A DNA stretch of 45,896 nt. Origin: Aeromonas taiwanensis. Its GTDB lineage: Bacteria > Pseudomonadota > Gammaproteobacteria > Enterobacterales > Aeromonadaceae. A program made the position numbers and the translations under genes. The notes beneath the pieces are model-generated. The model worked only from the letters and a program-made list of their open reading frames with translations, did no database searches and was not told the DNA's origin. Location of the stretch: NCBI RefSeq assembly GCF_000820165.1, contig NZ_CDDD01000026.1, positions 203 through 46,098 of the forward strand. The letters are read 5' to 3'. Positions 1-13,136 of this stretch are shown here, piece after piece. Position 1 is the first letter of the stretch. The number at the start of each line of letters is the position of its first letter.

Positions 1-250
1 GGCTCAGCTCCTGGCGCAGGGCGTCCTGCTCCTGCAGCATCCGTTCGGCGTGGCGCAGCACCACTTCCCCCGCCTGGGTGAGTGCCACGAACTGGCTGTT
101 GCGCACCACCAGCTCGGTGCCGAGGGACTTCTCCAGGGCGGTGATGCTGGCCGACAGGGTCGGTTGGGTGATGAAGCAGGCCTTGGCCGCCTTGGCGAAG
201 TGACGGTGCTGGGCCAGCTCGTGGAAATAGTGCAGCTGCTTGATGTTCAT
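1..250 (-). CDS. LysR-family transcriptional regulator (N-terminal part, cut by window edge)
   Basis: The reverse strand from 250 reads MNIKQLHYFHELAQ and continues through a typical LysR winged helix-turn-helix (AAKACFITQPTLSASI, about residues 19-34) into the linker helix before the window ends; about 83 residues are visible. LysR proteins bind DNA as tetramers and respond to a small ligand through a C-terminal domain that lies outside the window. The gene is divergent from fdhD at 408, and a LysR-type dyad lies at 311-325, so it may control itself and the fdhD-oxidoreductase pair; that is inference. The ligand cannot be guessed from this fragment. Confidence 0.9.
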   Translation of the reverse strand, partial: MNIKQLHYFHELAQHRHFAKAAKACFITQPTLSASITALEKSLGTELVVRNSQFVALTQAGEVVLRHAERMLQEQDALRQELS

Positions 251-310
251 GTTGGGAGGGCCGGAAGGGGCGGTGGCTGACAAAGTTAATCAATCGACAT
301 GGGGATGGCA

Positions 311-325
311 ATAGAACTTCTCTAT
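311..325. promoter_or_regulatory. Candidate LysR operator, ATAG-N7-CTAT
   Basis: A 15-bp dyad ATAG-N7-CTAT satisfies the LysR rule T-N11-A (T312, A324). It lies between the divergent LysR gene (start 250) and fdhD (start 408). A further ATAG half-site is at 332-335, the usual layout of a recognition site plus an activation site. Binding is inferred from position and symmetry only. Confidence 0.5.
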
Positions 326-407
326 GGGTGGATAGATTTGTTTCATTGGTTTTGACCCGCCGGCTTATCTAAACTTGAGGCCCGAATACACGTTATAAGC
401 GTCTCGC

Positions 408-1176
408 ATGATCCCTATCAATTCACGGTTGCCCAGGCTGGATGAGCTGGTGGAAGAGGTGGCCGTGTCTGTCAACATCAACGGCATCAACCACGCCGTC
501 ATGATGGCCACCCCGGACGATCTCGACGATTTTGCCATCGGCTTCCTGTTCGGGGAGGGCATCATCGGGGGCAACCACGATGTGCACGACATCCAGAGCA
601 CCCCGTCCGAGCACGGCATCGTGCTCGACATCACCATCGCCAACCGCTGTCTGGCGGCCCTGGGGCAGCGCAAGCGCCGCCTGGCCGGGGCGAGCGGCTG
701 CGGCATCTGCGGGGTGGAGGCCATGGAGCATGCGCTGCCGGCACTCACCCCCTTGCCAGTGGCCGCGCCCTTCGACACCGGCCGTCTGCGGGACTTGCGC
801 GAGCGCATCGCCCCCTGGCAGTGCAAGGCCCGCCAGAGCGGGGCCCTTCATGCCGCCCTGGCCCTGGACGAGCGGGGTGAGATCCTGGCCTGCCGGGAGG
901 ACATCGGGCGGCACAACGCCCTGGACAAGCTCATCGGCATGCAGCTGCGCCAGCCCGTGCGGGCGGCCACCCTGGCCATCACCAGCCGCTGTGGCAGCGA
1001 ACTCATTCACAAGGCGGTGCAATTTGGCGCCGCTCACCTCATCAGCCTTGCCTCTCCCAGCCAGCTCGCGGTGCGGCTGGCGTTGAAATACAACCTGACC
1101 CTCATTCATGTGCCCCGATCCGATGCCCCGGTCTGCTATGCCAGCCCCCGCGCCCAGGATCAGTTCGGAGACTCCC

Positions 1177-1193
<17 letters not shown>
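408..1193 (+). CDS. fdhD: Formate dehydrogenase accessory sulfurtransferase FdhD
   Basis: This 261-residue protein matches the FdhD family, which passes sulfur from the cysteine desulfurase IscS to the bis-MGD molybdenum cofactor, a step formate dehydrogenases need for activity. The conserved motif SGCGICGVEA carries the CxxC pair at Cys98 and Cys101. Other family hallmarks are DDFAIGFLFGEGII near residues 40-53, DIGRHNALDK in the middle and TSRCGSELIHK further on. No strong ribosome site precedes the ATG, but the family N-terminus fits this start. The last 17 bases overlap the next gene, a molybdopterin oxidoreductase, which fits FdhD serving that enzyme. It lies opposite a LysR gene that may regulate it. 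Confidence 0.95.
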
Positions 1194-3474
<2,281 letters not shown>

Positions 3475-3498
3475 TCCCGCAGATTGATGCACATCCAA

Positions 3499-3522
3499 CC
3501 CCTGCCATGGCAGGGGTTTTTT
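3499..3522 (+). terminator. Intrinsic terminator after the fdhD-oxidoreductase pair
   Basis: An 8-bp perfect GC-rich stem (CCCCTGCC / GGCAGGGG, loop AT) is followed directly by six T. It ends the forward unit 25 bases after the oxidoreductase stop codon and before the convergent GGDEF gene. Confidence 0.9.
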
Positions 3523-3567
3523 ATGGCGAGCCCAGAAGCGTCCTGCGCTCAGGACCGACGGGGCGGA

Positions 3568-5142
3568 TCAGTCTGAGGCCACCACCACGCAGTTTCTGCC
3601 TCCGTGCTTGGCGTCGTAGAGCGCCTTGTCCGCCTGCTTGAGCACGGCGGCGAGATCCCCCGATTGCGCCCCCCAGTGGGCGACCCCGAGGGAGAGGGTG
3701 ATGTGGCCTGCCGTCTCCATCTCATGGCTGGCCACCCGGGTGCGCAGCCGCTCGGCGATGGCTGCGGCCTGGCTCAGGGAGACCCCGGGCAGCAGCAGCA
3801 GGAACTCCTCGCCGCCGCTGCGGCACAGGGCGGCCCCGGCGCGCTGCTCCTGGCGCATCAGATCCGCCAGGGCGATGATGACGGCATCCCCGACGTCGTG
3901 GCCGAAGCGGTCGTTGATGCTCTTGAAGTGGTCGATATCGAGGGCGATCACGGCCAGGGGCTGGTGCTCGTCCTGGTAGCCATCCAGCATCTGCTGCATC
4001 GCCCGGCGGTTGAAGAGGCCGGTCATGGGGTCGGTGTGGCTGGCGGTGTGCAGCTTGTCGATCTTGGTGTTGAGTAGCCCCAGCCCCTTGAGGATGGCGT
4101 GCTTGAGCTGGGCGGCCTCGAAGTACCAGGCGCGGATACCGGAGATATTGGTGGCGGCCTCCTGCTGATCCATCAGCCTGGCCCGGTTGGCCAGCTGGCG
4201 CAGCGGCCTGGCGATGATGGTGGCAGAGAGCCAGATGAAGAAGAGGATGAAGAGGGTCACCGGAACCATCCCCTTCAGGATGTCGATCATCTGCTGATCG
4301 AGCCCCGCCAGGGTGGCGCTGCGGGGACGCTGTGCCACCACGCCCCAGCCGGCACCCGTCACCGGAGCGAAGCCCGAGAGCATCTCGTTCCCGTCGGAGT
4401 TTCGCACGGCCAATGCCCCTTGCTCGCCCTGCAACACCTCGTCCACCACCCGGTTGGCCCCCACCTTCTGGCCGATGCGCTCGGGATCCGGGTGGTAGAT
4501 GAGCGTGCGCTGGCGATCCACCACATAGAGATAGGAGCCATCCTGGTAGTAGTGCTGGCCCAGCAGGTGGGAGAGCACGCTGGCGGACTCCAGGTAGATG
4601 GTGCCGGCGACATAGCCCAGGTAGCGTCCATCCGCCGCAAAGACGGGGTAGGAGAGGCTGATGAGGTAGTTGCCGGAGAGGGAGACGAGGGGGTCGGAGA
4701 TGACCGGCTTCTGGTTCTTCAGGGTGCGGCGGGCATTGGGGGAAGTGAGCTTGGCCCCCTTCACATTCAGGGTTTCGGGGGAGACGGCGATGATGGTGGA
4801 CTCGGTGTTGACCACGGCCACCGAGTTGAAGGTGTTGGTGCGCCTGCGAAGCTGGGTCACCTCCTGCTCGAGTCCGGCGATGTCATCGGCCTGCAGCAGG
4901 GGGGCGAGCTGGCTGGCGCTGTAGGCGAGCTGTCCCTGGGCGGCGCTCAGCATGGCATCGGCGGAGGCGGCCAGCTTGGCGGCATAGACCCGGTTCGCTT
5001 CCAGGGTGTTGTCGATCAGCAGTTGCCGCTGAGCCTGGTGGATGGCGTAGAAACTGTTGCCGAAGGTGGCCAGCACGCCGATGACGGCAAGGGAGAGGAT
5101 GAGGCGATGAAGATCAAACCTCAGCAACCAGTGAGAGTGCAT
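3568..5142 (-). CDS. Membrane diguanylate cyclase with periplasmic Cache-like sensor
   Basis: This 524-residue protein makes the second messenger cyclic di-GMP from GTP. An N-terminal membrane segment (about residues 10-30), a periplasmic region of about 250 residues resembling a double Cache sensor, and a second membrane segment (VPVTLFILFFIWLSATII) precede a HAMP-like linker and a C-terminal GGDEF domain. The active-site motif is GGEEF at residues 443-447, with DPMTGLFNRRAM and DIDHFKSINDRFGHD upstream, so catalysis should be intact. The inhibitory I-site RxxD is degenerate (RAGA), which predicts weak product inhibition. Start: the ATG at 5142 is preceded by AAGGA and begins just before the membrane helix; the longer open frame to 5334 overruns the upstream regulator. 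The sensor ligand is unknown. Confidence 0.92.
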   Translation of the reverse strand: MHSHWLLRFDLHRLILSLAVIGVLATFGNSFYAIHQAQRQLLIDNTLEANRVYAAKLAASADAMLSAAQGQLAYSASQLAPLLQADDIAGLEQEVTQLRRRTNTFNSVAVVNTESTIIAVSPETLNVKGAKLTSPNARRTLKNQKPVISDPLVSLSGNYLISLSYPVFAADGRYLGYVAGTIYLESASVLSHLLGQHYYQDGSYLYVVDRQRTLIYHPDPERIGQKVGANRVVDEVLQGEQGALAVRNSDGNEMLSGFAPVTGAGWGVVAQRPRSATLAGLDQQMIDILKGMVPVTLFILFFIWLSATIIARPLRQLANRARLMDQQEAATNISGIRAWYFEAAQLKHAILKGLGLLNTKIDKLHTASHTDPMTGLFNRRAMQQMLDGYQDEHQPLAVIALDIDHFKSINDRFGHDVGDAVIIALADLMRQEQRAGAALCRSGGEEFLLLLPGVSLSQAAAIAERLRTRVASHEMETAGHITLSLGVAHWGAQSGDLAAVLKQADKALYDAKHGGRNCVVVASD

Positions 5143-5190
5143 GAACGAAACGGATCCTTGTCGTGGGTGCCTGGCAGGGTGGCACGATTC

Positions 5191-5221
5191 TAAGGGTGGG
5201 GGCCACGCAACGCCACCCTTA
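5191..5221. repeat. 9-bp inverted repeat between LysR and GGDEF genes
   Basis: TAAGGGTGG at 5191-5199 and CCACCCTTA at 5213-5221 form a perfect 9-bp dyad with a 13-base loop just after the LysR stop codon (reverse strand). There is no T tract, so it may be a weak or Rho-linked terminator, or an operator for the GGDEF gene that starts at 5142. Confidence 0.5.
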
Positions 5222-5230
5222 ATGTGGCAC

Positions 5231-7733
<2,503 letters not shown>

Positions 7734-7798
7734 CTCACGGCGGGAGGGCTGAGCGCCGCCAGTGATCCGCTCCCGGGTTCAAGCCCGCCCTGAATGCC

Positions 7799-7830
7799 AC
7801 AAGGCCCCCTCATCCGAGGGGGCCTTGTGT
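7799..7830. terminator. Bidirectional intrinsic terminator between GH1 and SDR genes
   Basis: A stem AAGGCCCCCT / AGGGGGCCTT with a short loop lies between the convergent GH1 and SDR genes. Flanking T-rich sequence on the forward side (TTGTGTGTT) is modest, so termination may be incomplete. Confidence 0.7.
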
Positions 7831-7849
7831 GTTATGGGGAGTCAGGGGA

Positions 7850-8608
7850 TCAGATGAACATGCCCCCGGAGGCCTCGATGCGCTGGGCGGTGATCCAACG
7901 GCTGTCGTCGGAGAGCAGGGCGGCGATGGCGCCCCCGATGTCGTCGGGCTGGCCGACCCGGCCGAGGGCCGTCTGGCTCGCGAGGAAGGCGTTCACCTGC
8001 TTGTCATCGCGCACCACGCCGCCGCCAAAATCGGTCTCGATGGCGCCGGGGGCGAGCACGTTGACGGCGATGCCCCGGGGGCCCAGCTCCTTGGCCAGGT
8101 AGTGGGTCAGCACCTCCACGCCCCCCTTCATGGTGGCGTAGGCGGCGTAGCCCGGCATGGCGAAGCGGGTGAGGCCGGTGGAGAGGTTGAGGATGCGGCC
8201 ACCGTCCTGGATGAGCGGCAGCAGCGCCTGGGTCAGGAAGAAGGTGCCCTTGAGGTGGATGTTGAGCAGGGTGTCGAACTGCTGCTCCGTGGTCTGCTCG
8301 AAGCTGGCGTGAATGCCGATGCCGGCGTTGTTGACCAGGAAGTTGAAGCGGGTGCGCTGCCACTCCCGGGCGAGCAGCCGGGTCACTTCTTCGGCGAAGG
8401 CGGCAAAGGTGGCGCTCTCGCCCACGTCCAGGGCCAGGGCATGGGCCTTTACGCCGAGGGCACGGGCACTGGCCACCACCGCCTCGGCCTCCTCGGCCTG
8501 GCTGCGGTAGGTGATGATGAGGTCGACGCCTTTGGCCGCGAGGGCCAGGGCGCCGTGTTTGCCAAGGCCGCGGCTGGCCCCTGTGATGAGGGCGATGGGT
8601 CTGGTCAT
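7850..8608 (-). CDS. Short-chain dehydrogenase/reductase
   Basis: This 252-residue protein is a classical SDR. The cofactor motif TGASRGLG is at residues 10-17, NNAG follows in the middle (VNNAGIG), the catalytic serine is in NLSTGL, and the active-site YATMK supplies Tyr and Lys. Such enzymes reduce or oxidise carbonyl and hydroxyl groups with NAD(P)(H). The arginine in TYRSQ, after the second strand, is compatible with NADPH preference. The substrate cannot be told from sequence. It is divergent from a LysR regulator starting at 8727, and a long dyad lies between them, so it is probably that regulator's target. Confidence 0.9.
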   Translation of the reverse strand: MTRPIALITGASRGLGKHGALALAAKGVDLIITYRSQAEEAEAVVASARALGVKAHALALDVGESATFAAFAEEVTRLLAREWQRTRFNFLVNNAGIGIHASFEQTTEQQFDTLLNIHLKGTFFLTQALLPLIQDGGRILNLSTGLTRFAMPGYAAYATMKGGVEVLTHYLAKELGPRGIAVNVLAPGAIETDFGGGVVRDDKQVNAFLASQTALGRVGQPDDIGGAIAALLSDDSRWITAQRIEASGGMFI

Positions 8609-8665
8609 GGTGTGACTCCTGTCAGGGCAAGGGCTCGGTATGAGCCGACGGGATCACTGTATTGT

Positions 8666-8703
8666 TCCTTTCAAAGCGGATAAATAGCGTAATAATGAAA
8701 GGA
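8666..8703. promoter_or_regulatory. Candidate operator dyad between SDR and LysR genes
   Basis: TCCTTTCA at 8666-8673 and TGAAAGGA at 8696-8703 form a perfect 8-bp inverted repeat with arm centres 30 bases apart, about three helical turns. It lies in the 118-base divergent region, next to AT-rich sequence (ATAAATAGCGTAATAA) that probably holds the promoters. Confidence 0.45.
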
Positions 8704-8726
8704 CTGTTCCATCTAAAGAGACAATC

Positions 8727-9662
8727 ATGGATCAACTGGATGCGATGAGGGCGTTCGTGCGGGTCGCCGAGCTGGAGAGCTTTACCCGCTGCGCCGAGCA
8801 GACGGGCATCCCCAAGGCGACTCTCTCCGCGGCCATCCGCCGGCTGGAGGAGCGCATGGGCACCCGGCTCTTGCTGCGCACCACCCGGCGGGTGCAACTG
8901 ACCACGGACGGCCAGCTCTGTTACGCCAGATGCCGGGAGCTGTTGGCGGACATGGAGGAGTTTGACGGCCTGTTTCGCCAGGGGGGCCAGATCTCAGGCC
9001 AGCTGAGGGTCGACATGCCGAGCCGGATGGCCCGACACCTGGTCATCCCGGCGCTGCCCGCGTTTCTGGCGCAGCACCCCGGCTTGCAGCTGATGCTGAG
9101 CAGCACAGACCGGCGGGTGGATCTGGTGCGCGAGGGGTTTGACTGCGTGGTGCGGGTCGGGGCGCTCGAGTCCTCCAGCCTGGTGGCGCGGCCGCTCGGC
9201 CACTATCGCCAGATCAACTGCGCCAGCGCCGCCTATCTGGCCCGCCACGGGGTGCCGCAGTGCCTCGCCGATCTGGCTCATCACCGACTGGTGCACTATG
9301 GCTCCGGTTTTGGTGCCGGTCAGGGGCGCGGGGAGCCCGGGTTCGAGTACCGGGACGAAGACGGCAGCCGGGCCCTGCTGCCGATGACGGGGGCCCTGAT
9401 GGTCAACGACAGCGAGACCTACCTGGCGGCCGCGCTGGCGGGGCTTGGCATCATCCAGATGCCGAGGGTGGGGGTGGAGGGGCTGCTGGCGAGCGGGGAG
9501 CTGGTGAGCATACTGCCCGGCTGGCAGCCGCCATCGCTCCCCATCCACGCCCTCTATGCCCATCGCCGCCAGCTGGCGCCGCGAGTGCAGCTCTTCATCC
9601 ACTGGCTGGGGGAGTTGATCGGTCGCACCCTGGCAGAGGGATCAGAGGCGGCTGCGTCTTGA
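8727..9662 (+). CDS. LysR-family transcriptional regulator divergent from SDR
   Basis: This 311-residue LysR regulator begins MDQLDAMRAFVRVAELESFT with a helix-turn-helix of CAEQTGIPKATLSAAIRRLE (about residues 22-41), and its effector-binding domain fills the rest. It resembles the LysR subgroup that controls adjacent oxidoreductases. It is divergent from the SDR at 7850-8608, the likely target. Its last 21 bases overlap the convergent AraC-type gene, so the two share 3' sequence and no terminator separates them. Confidence 0.92.
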   Translation: MDQLDAMRAFVRVAELESFTRCAEQTGIPKATLSAAIRRLEERMGTRLLLRTTRRVQLTTDGQLCYARCRELLADMEEFDGLFRQGGQISGQLRVDMPSRMARHLVIPALPAFLAQHPGLQLMLSSTDRRVDLVREGFDCVVRVGALESSSLVARPLGHYRQINCASAAYLARHGVPQCLADLAHHRLVHYGSGFGAGQGRGEPGFEYRDEDGSRALLPMTGALMVNDSETYLAAALAGLGIIQMPRVGVEGLLASGELVSILPGWQPPSLPIHALYAHRRQLAPRVQLFIHWLGELIGRTLAEGSEAAAS

Positions 9663-10652
9663 GCGAAACTCGCGGGGGGAGAGGGCGAACGCCGTCCGAA
9701 AGAACCGGGTGAAGCTGCTCTGGCTGGCAAAGCCGAGTCTGTCCCCCACCTCCTGTAGTGGCAGGGCATGATCCTGCAGCAGGCGGCACGCCTCCTCCCG
9801 GCGCACCTGCTCGAGCAGGGCCGAGAAGTGGCAGCCCTCCTCCCGCAGATGACGGTTGAGGGTCCAGCGGGTGAGCCGCAGGCTCTCGCAGACAGTGGCG
9901 AGCAGGGGCGGCGCGTCCAGACCCTCTTGCCAGAGTCGCTGGCGGATGAGCCCGAGCACGCGATCCCGGTAGCGGGGGCTGGGGCGCAGCTGGATCATCT
10001 GGCGGTCGAGCTCCTCCAGCAGCAGGGGCTGCAGGGGGACATTGCAGTTGCCATGGGCGAGATCGAGCAGGGCCGAGGGGAAGCGCAGCTCGAACCCCTG
10101 ACCCCGCAGCAGGCGATCCCCCAGCCAGGCCGACAGTTGGCGCCACAGGTCGGGTCTGATCAGGGCGGGCAGGACCAGCTGACCCTCGCCCGGGTGGTAG
10201 AACTGCAGCAGGGCATAGAGATGGCCCAGATTCGCCAGGCTGCTCAGTGCCACCACGTCCGGGTGATCGGATTCCGAGTGGTAGCTGAGCCTGGCCTCGC
10301 CCCCTTCCTCCCGCAGCGCGATCCGGTCGCTCTCGCCGATGAGGGGACGGTAGGTCAGGAAGAAGTGCAGGGCCTGCCGCAGGCTGGCGCCATTGCAGCA
10401 GAGGCTCCCGAGCGGCAGGAAGTGGGTGAAGAGGCCGGTGAGGGTGGGGGGCGTGCCCCACTGGTGGCTGCTCATATGGGGGGCCGCCTGGGCCAGCAGC
10501 CGGAAGTGGCGCTGGCTATCGATCCGCCCCTGGGGGAGCAGCAGCTCTTCGCGCGCGATGCCGGCACCCAGCAGGAGATGGTCCGGATCCCGCCCCTTGG
10601 CCTGCCAGTGGGTGAGGCAGAGCTGGGCTATCCGGTTGGAGACTGTTTTCAC
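9642..10652 (-). CDS. AraC-family transcriptional regulator (OruR/ArgR-like architecture)
   Basis: This protein of about 336 residues has an N-terminal AraC-binding-type domain and a C-terminal double helix-turn-helix ending in GFASQSSFTRFFRTAFALSP, the AraC signature. Start: I chose the GTG at 10652 (VKTVSNRIAQL) because AAGGA lies eight bases upstream; an ATG at 10730 would add 26 residues but has no visible ribosome site. The length and the family's usual N-terminus (a short helix before LGAGI) support the shorter form. It is divergent from the GH3 glycosidase at 10884, with three GTAACC repeats in between, so control of that gene is plausible. The inducer is unknown. Confidence 0.88.
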   Translation of the reverse strand: MKTVSNRIAQLCLTHWQAKGRDPDHLLLGAGIAREELLLPQGRIDSQRHFRLLAQAAPHMSSHQWGTPPTLTGLFTHFLPLGSLCCNGASLRQALHFFLTYRPLIGESDRIALREEGGEARLSYHSESDHPDVVALSSLANLGHLYALLQFYHPGEGQLVLPALIRPDLWRQLSAWLGDRLLRGQGFELRFPSALLDLAHGNCNVPLQPLLLEELDRQMIQLRPSPRYRDRVLGLIRQRLWQEGLDAPPLLATVCESLRLTRWTLNRHLREEGCHFSALLEQVRREEACRLLQDHALPLQEVGDRLGFASQSSFTRFFRTAFALSPREFRSRRSRL

Positions 10653-10741
10653 GGCAAAAATCCTTGTCGGCAGTGGCCCTCCATCATCCCCCTGCGGCGG
10701 CAAATTGCCGTGAGCCAGCGCCGGCTTCATGTTTCGAAATT

Positions 10742-10765
10742 GTAACCAAGAGTAACCCTGTAACC
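10742..10765. promoter_or_regulatory. Three GTAACC direct repeats, candidate AraC-type operator
   Basis: GTAACC occurs at 10742-10747, 10752-10757 and 10760-10765, spaced 10 and 8 bases apart. AraC proteins usually bind direct repeats, and this cluster lies between the AraC gene and the GH3 gene, about 120 bases upstream of the latter. Assignment to this regulator is inferred. Confidence 0.4.
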
Positions 10766-10883
10766 CTTTTCACACTTTTCGCATCTGCTCCCAACCGGCA
10801 ATTTCCTGCACCCTGCGGGCAAGTGAGGGCAGCCGCTTTTGCATAGAGTGGCCTGACCTACACACACAAGGAAGGTCACAATA

Positions 10884-12920
10884 ATGAAACACCATCCGCT
10901 CGCCCTGACTCGTCTGGCCCTGAGCATAGGGGCCCTGCTGCTGGCAGGGTGCAACGACAACGACTCCACCCCCAAGCCGACACAACCCACCCTGGGCCAT
11001 CGCACCGCCGCCCTGATCGAGCAGGACGGCCTGCAGTTCAAGGATCTCGATGGCAACGGCACCCTGACCCCCTACGAGGACTGGCGCCTCGGCGCCGCCG
11101 AGCGGGCCCGGGATCTGGTGGGCAGGCTCACCCTGGCCCAGAAGGCGGGGCTGATGATGCACGGTACCCTGGTGCTGGACGCAGAGGGGCGGGTCAACCT
11201 CGACGCCATGGACAAGATGCTGCGCACCGATGGTGTGAATACCTTCATCACCCGCATGGCCGGGGATCCCGCGGCCATCGCCGAGGACAACAACACCCTG
11301 CAGGCCCTCCTGGAAGGGGTGGGGCTCGGCATCCCCATGACGGTCAGCACGGATCCCCGCAACCACTTCACCCATGATCCCAAGGCTACCAGCGTTGGTG
11401 CAGGTGCCTTCTCCCAGTGGCCGGAGACCCTGGGGCTCGCCGCCATCGGCGACGCCGCTCTGGTGCAGCGCTTCGGCGACATCGCCCGCCAGGAGTATCG
11501 TGCCGTGGGTATTCACGAGGCTCTCTCGCCCCAGGCGGATCTCGCGACCGAGCCGCGCTGGGGCCGCATCAACGGTACCTTCGGCGAGGACAACCAGCTC
11601 GCCAAGTCCCTGGTCAAGGCCTACATCGAGGGCTTCCAGCAGGGGAGCGAGGGCATTGGCAAGGAGAGCGTCATCACCGTGGTCAAGCACTTCGCCGGGG
11701 CCGGCCCCCAGAAGGATGGGCTGGATGCGCACAATCCCTGGGGCAAGGAGCAGGTCTATCCCGGTGGCCAGTTCGCCTATCACCTGGTGCCCTTCGAGGG
11801 GGCTTTCGAGGCCAAGGTGGCCGCCGTGATGCCCTATTACGCCCTGCCAGAGGGGCTGACCTACGAGGGACAGACCATCGAGGAGGTGGGGTTTGGCTTC
11901 AACCGCCAGATCCTCACCGACCTGCTGCGGGGTCACTTCGGCTTCTCCGGGGTGGTGCTCAGTGACTGGGGTATCGTCAACGACTGTCCCACCCGTTGTG
12001 AGGAAGGGCTCAGTCAGGCGGAGGTGGATGCCGGCGTGAGCCCCTGGACCGTGCCCTTTGGCATGTCCTGGGGCGTGGAGAAGCTCTCCAAGGCCGAGCG
12101 CTATGCCAAGGCCATCGACGCCGGGGTGAACCAGTTTGGCGGGGTGGAGGATCCCGCGCCGCTGCTGGCGGCCGTGCAGGCCGGTCTGGTGACGGAGGCG
12201 GCGGTCACGTCATCGGCTGAACGCATTCTCGAGCAGAAATTCGAGCTGGGTCTCTTTGAAAACCCCTATGTGGACGTGCAGGCGGCGGTCACCCTGGTGG
12301 GCAACGACGCCTTCCAGCAGGAGGCCCAGGCGGCACAATCCGCCGCCCATGTGCTGCTCAAGAACGAGGGGGCATTACTGCCGCAGAAGGCAGATGGCAA
12401 GCGGGTCTACCTGTATAACGTCAATGCCGAAGTGGCCAGGGCCAACGGCTACACCGTCGTGACGAGCCTGGCCGAGGCCGATCTCGCCATCGCGCGGGTC
12501 AACACCCCGAACGAGCAGGATCCCCGCTTCCCCTTCGGCATGGTTCATTTCGGCCAGCTCGGCTTCGCCAGCCAGGCTGAGGTGGTGCAGGAGACGGCCC
12601 ACGAGGGCGTCTATCAGGGGGCGGACGACCTGGCCGCCATCCAGGCCATCGAGCAGGCCGGCGTACCCCTGGTGCTCTCCATCTATCTGGACAGGCCCGC
12701 CATCCTGACCGAGGTGGCACCGGCGGCCAAGGTGCTGCTGGCCAACTTCGGCGCCCTGGATCAGGCCCTGTTCGATGTCATGAGCGGCACGCAGAAGGCG
12801 CGCGGCAAGCTGCCCTTCGAGCTGCCCTCCAGCTGGCAGGCGGTGCTGAACCAGTCACCGGATGTGGCGAAGGACTCCCTGAACCCCCTCTATCCCTATG
12901 GTGCCGGTCTGGCCTATTGA
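10884..12920 (+). CDS. GH3 beta-glucosidase-type lipoprotein with EF-hand-like loop
   Basis: This 678-residue protein is a family 3 glycoside hydrolase. A lipoprotein signal ends in LLAGC with the lipidated Cys23, so it is anchored to a membrane facing the periplasm or surface. Residues 54-65 (DLDGNGTLTPYE) match a calcium-binding EF-hand loop. The catalytic domain has KHFAGAGPQ and the nucleophile Asp361 in GVVLSDWGIV; the second domain follows from about residue 480. GH3 enzymes remove terminal beta-glucose or related sugars, and the exact bond is not readable here. Start: the ATG follows AAGGTCACAATA. The divergent AraC gene is the likely regulator. Confidence 0.9.
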   Translation: MKHHPLALTRLALSIGALLLAGCNDNDSTPKPTQPTLGHRTAALIEQDGLQFKDLDGNGTLTPYEDWRLGAAERARDLVGRLTLAQKAGLMMHGTLVLDAEGRVNLDAMDKMLRTDGVNTFITRMAGDPAAIAEDNNTLQALLEGVGLGIPMTVSTDPRNHFTHDPKATSVGAGAFSQWPETLGLAAIGDAALVQRFGDIARQEYRAVGIHEALSPQADLATEPRWGRINGTFGEDNQLAKSLVKAYIEGFQQGSEGIGKESVITVVKHFAGAGPQKDGLDAHNPWGKEQVYPGGQFAYHLVPFEGAFEAKVAAVMPYYALPEGLTYEGQTIEEVGFGFNRQILTDLLRGHFGFSGVVLSDWGIVNDCPTRCEEGLSQAEVDAGVSPWTVPFGMSWGVEKLSKAERYAKAIDAGVNQFGGVEDPAPLLAAVQAGLVTEAAVTSSAERILEQKFELGLFENPYVDVQAAVTLVGNDAFQQEAQAAQSAAHVLLKNEGALLPQKADGKRVYLYNVNAEVARANGYTVVTSLAEADLAIARVNTPNEQDPRFPFGMVHFGQLGFASQAEVVQETAHEGVYQGADDLAAIQAIEQAGVPLVLSIYLDRPAILTEVAPAAKVLLANFGALDQALFDVMSGTQKARGKLPFELPSSWQAVLNQSPDVAKDSLNPLYPYGAGLAY

Positions 12921-12943
12921 GCAGAGCACATCTGACTATCTCC

Positions 12944-12966
12944 AAGGCGCCCGAGGGCGCCTTTTT
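12944..12966 (+). terminator. Intrinsic terminator after GH3 gene
   Basis: AAGGCGCCC and GGGCGCCTT pair around a GA-containing loop and are followed by TTTTTC, 24 bases after the GH3 stop codon. Confidence 0.88.
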
Positions 12967-13136
12967 CATGGCATGCGGCGGGGTGCCAATGGCGGGCCGT
13001 CCCCCGGCCTTTGCCATATTGGCCATGATAACGTTCTCAAGGCGTCCTCTACTGTTAATCTTGTTTATATTTGGTTATTGTTCGCCCACTCAACAGTGCT
13101 TCTTAATAACAAACATTTCAGATCACACATAGTTGT

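Noticed and set aside
4099..5193. A 364-codon forward frame opposite the membrane GGDEF gene
   Set aside because: It is a shadow of the reverse-strand gene, with no family features or ribosome site.
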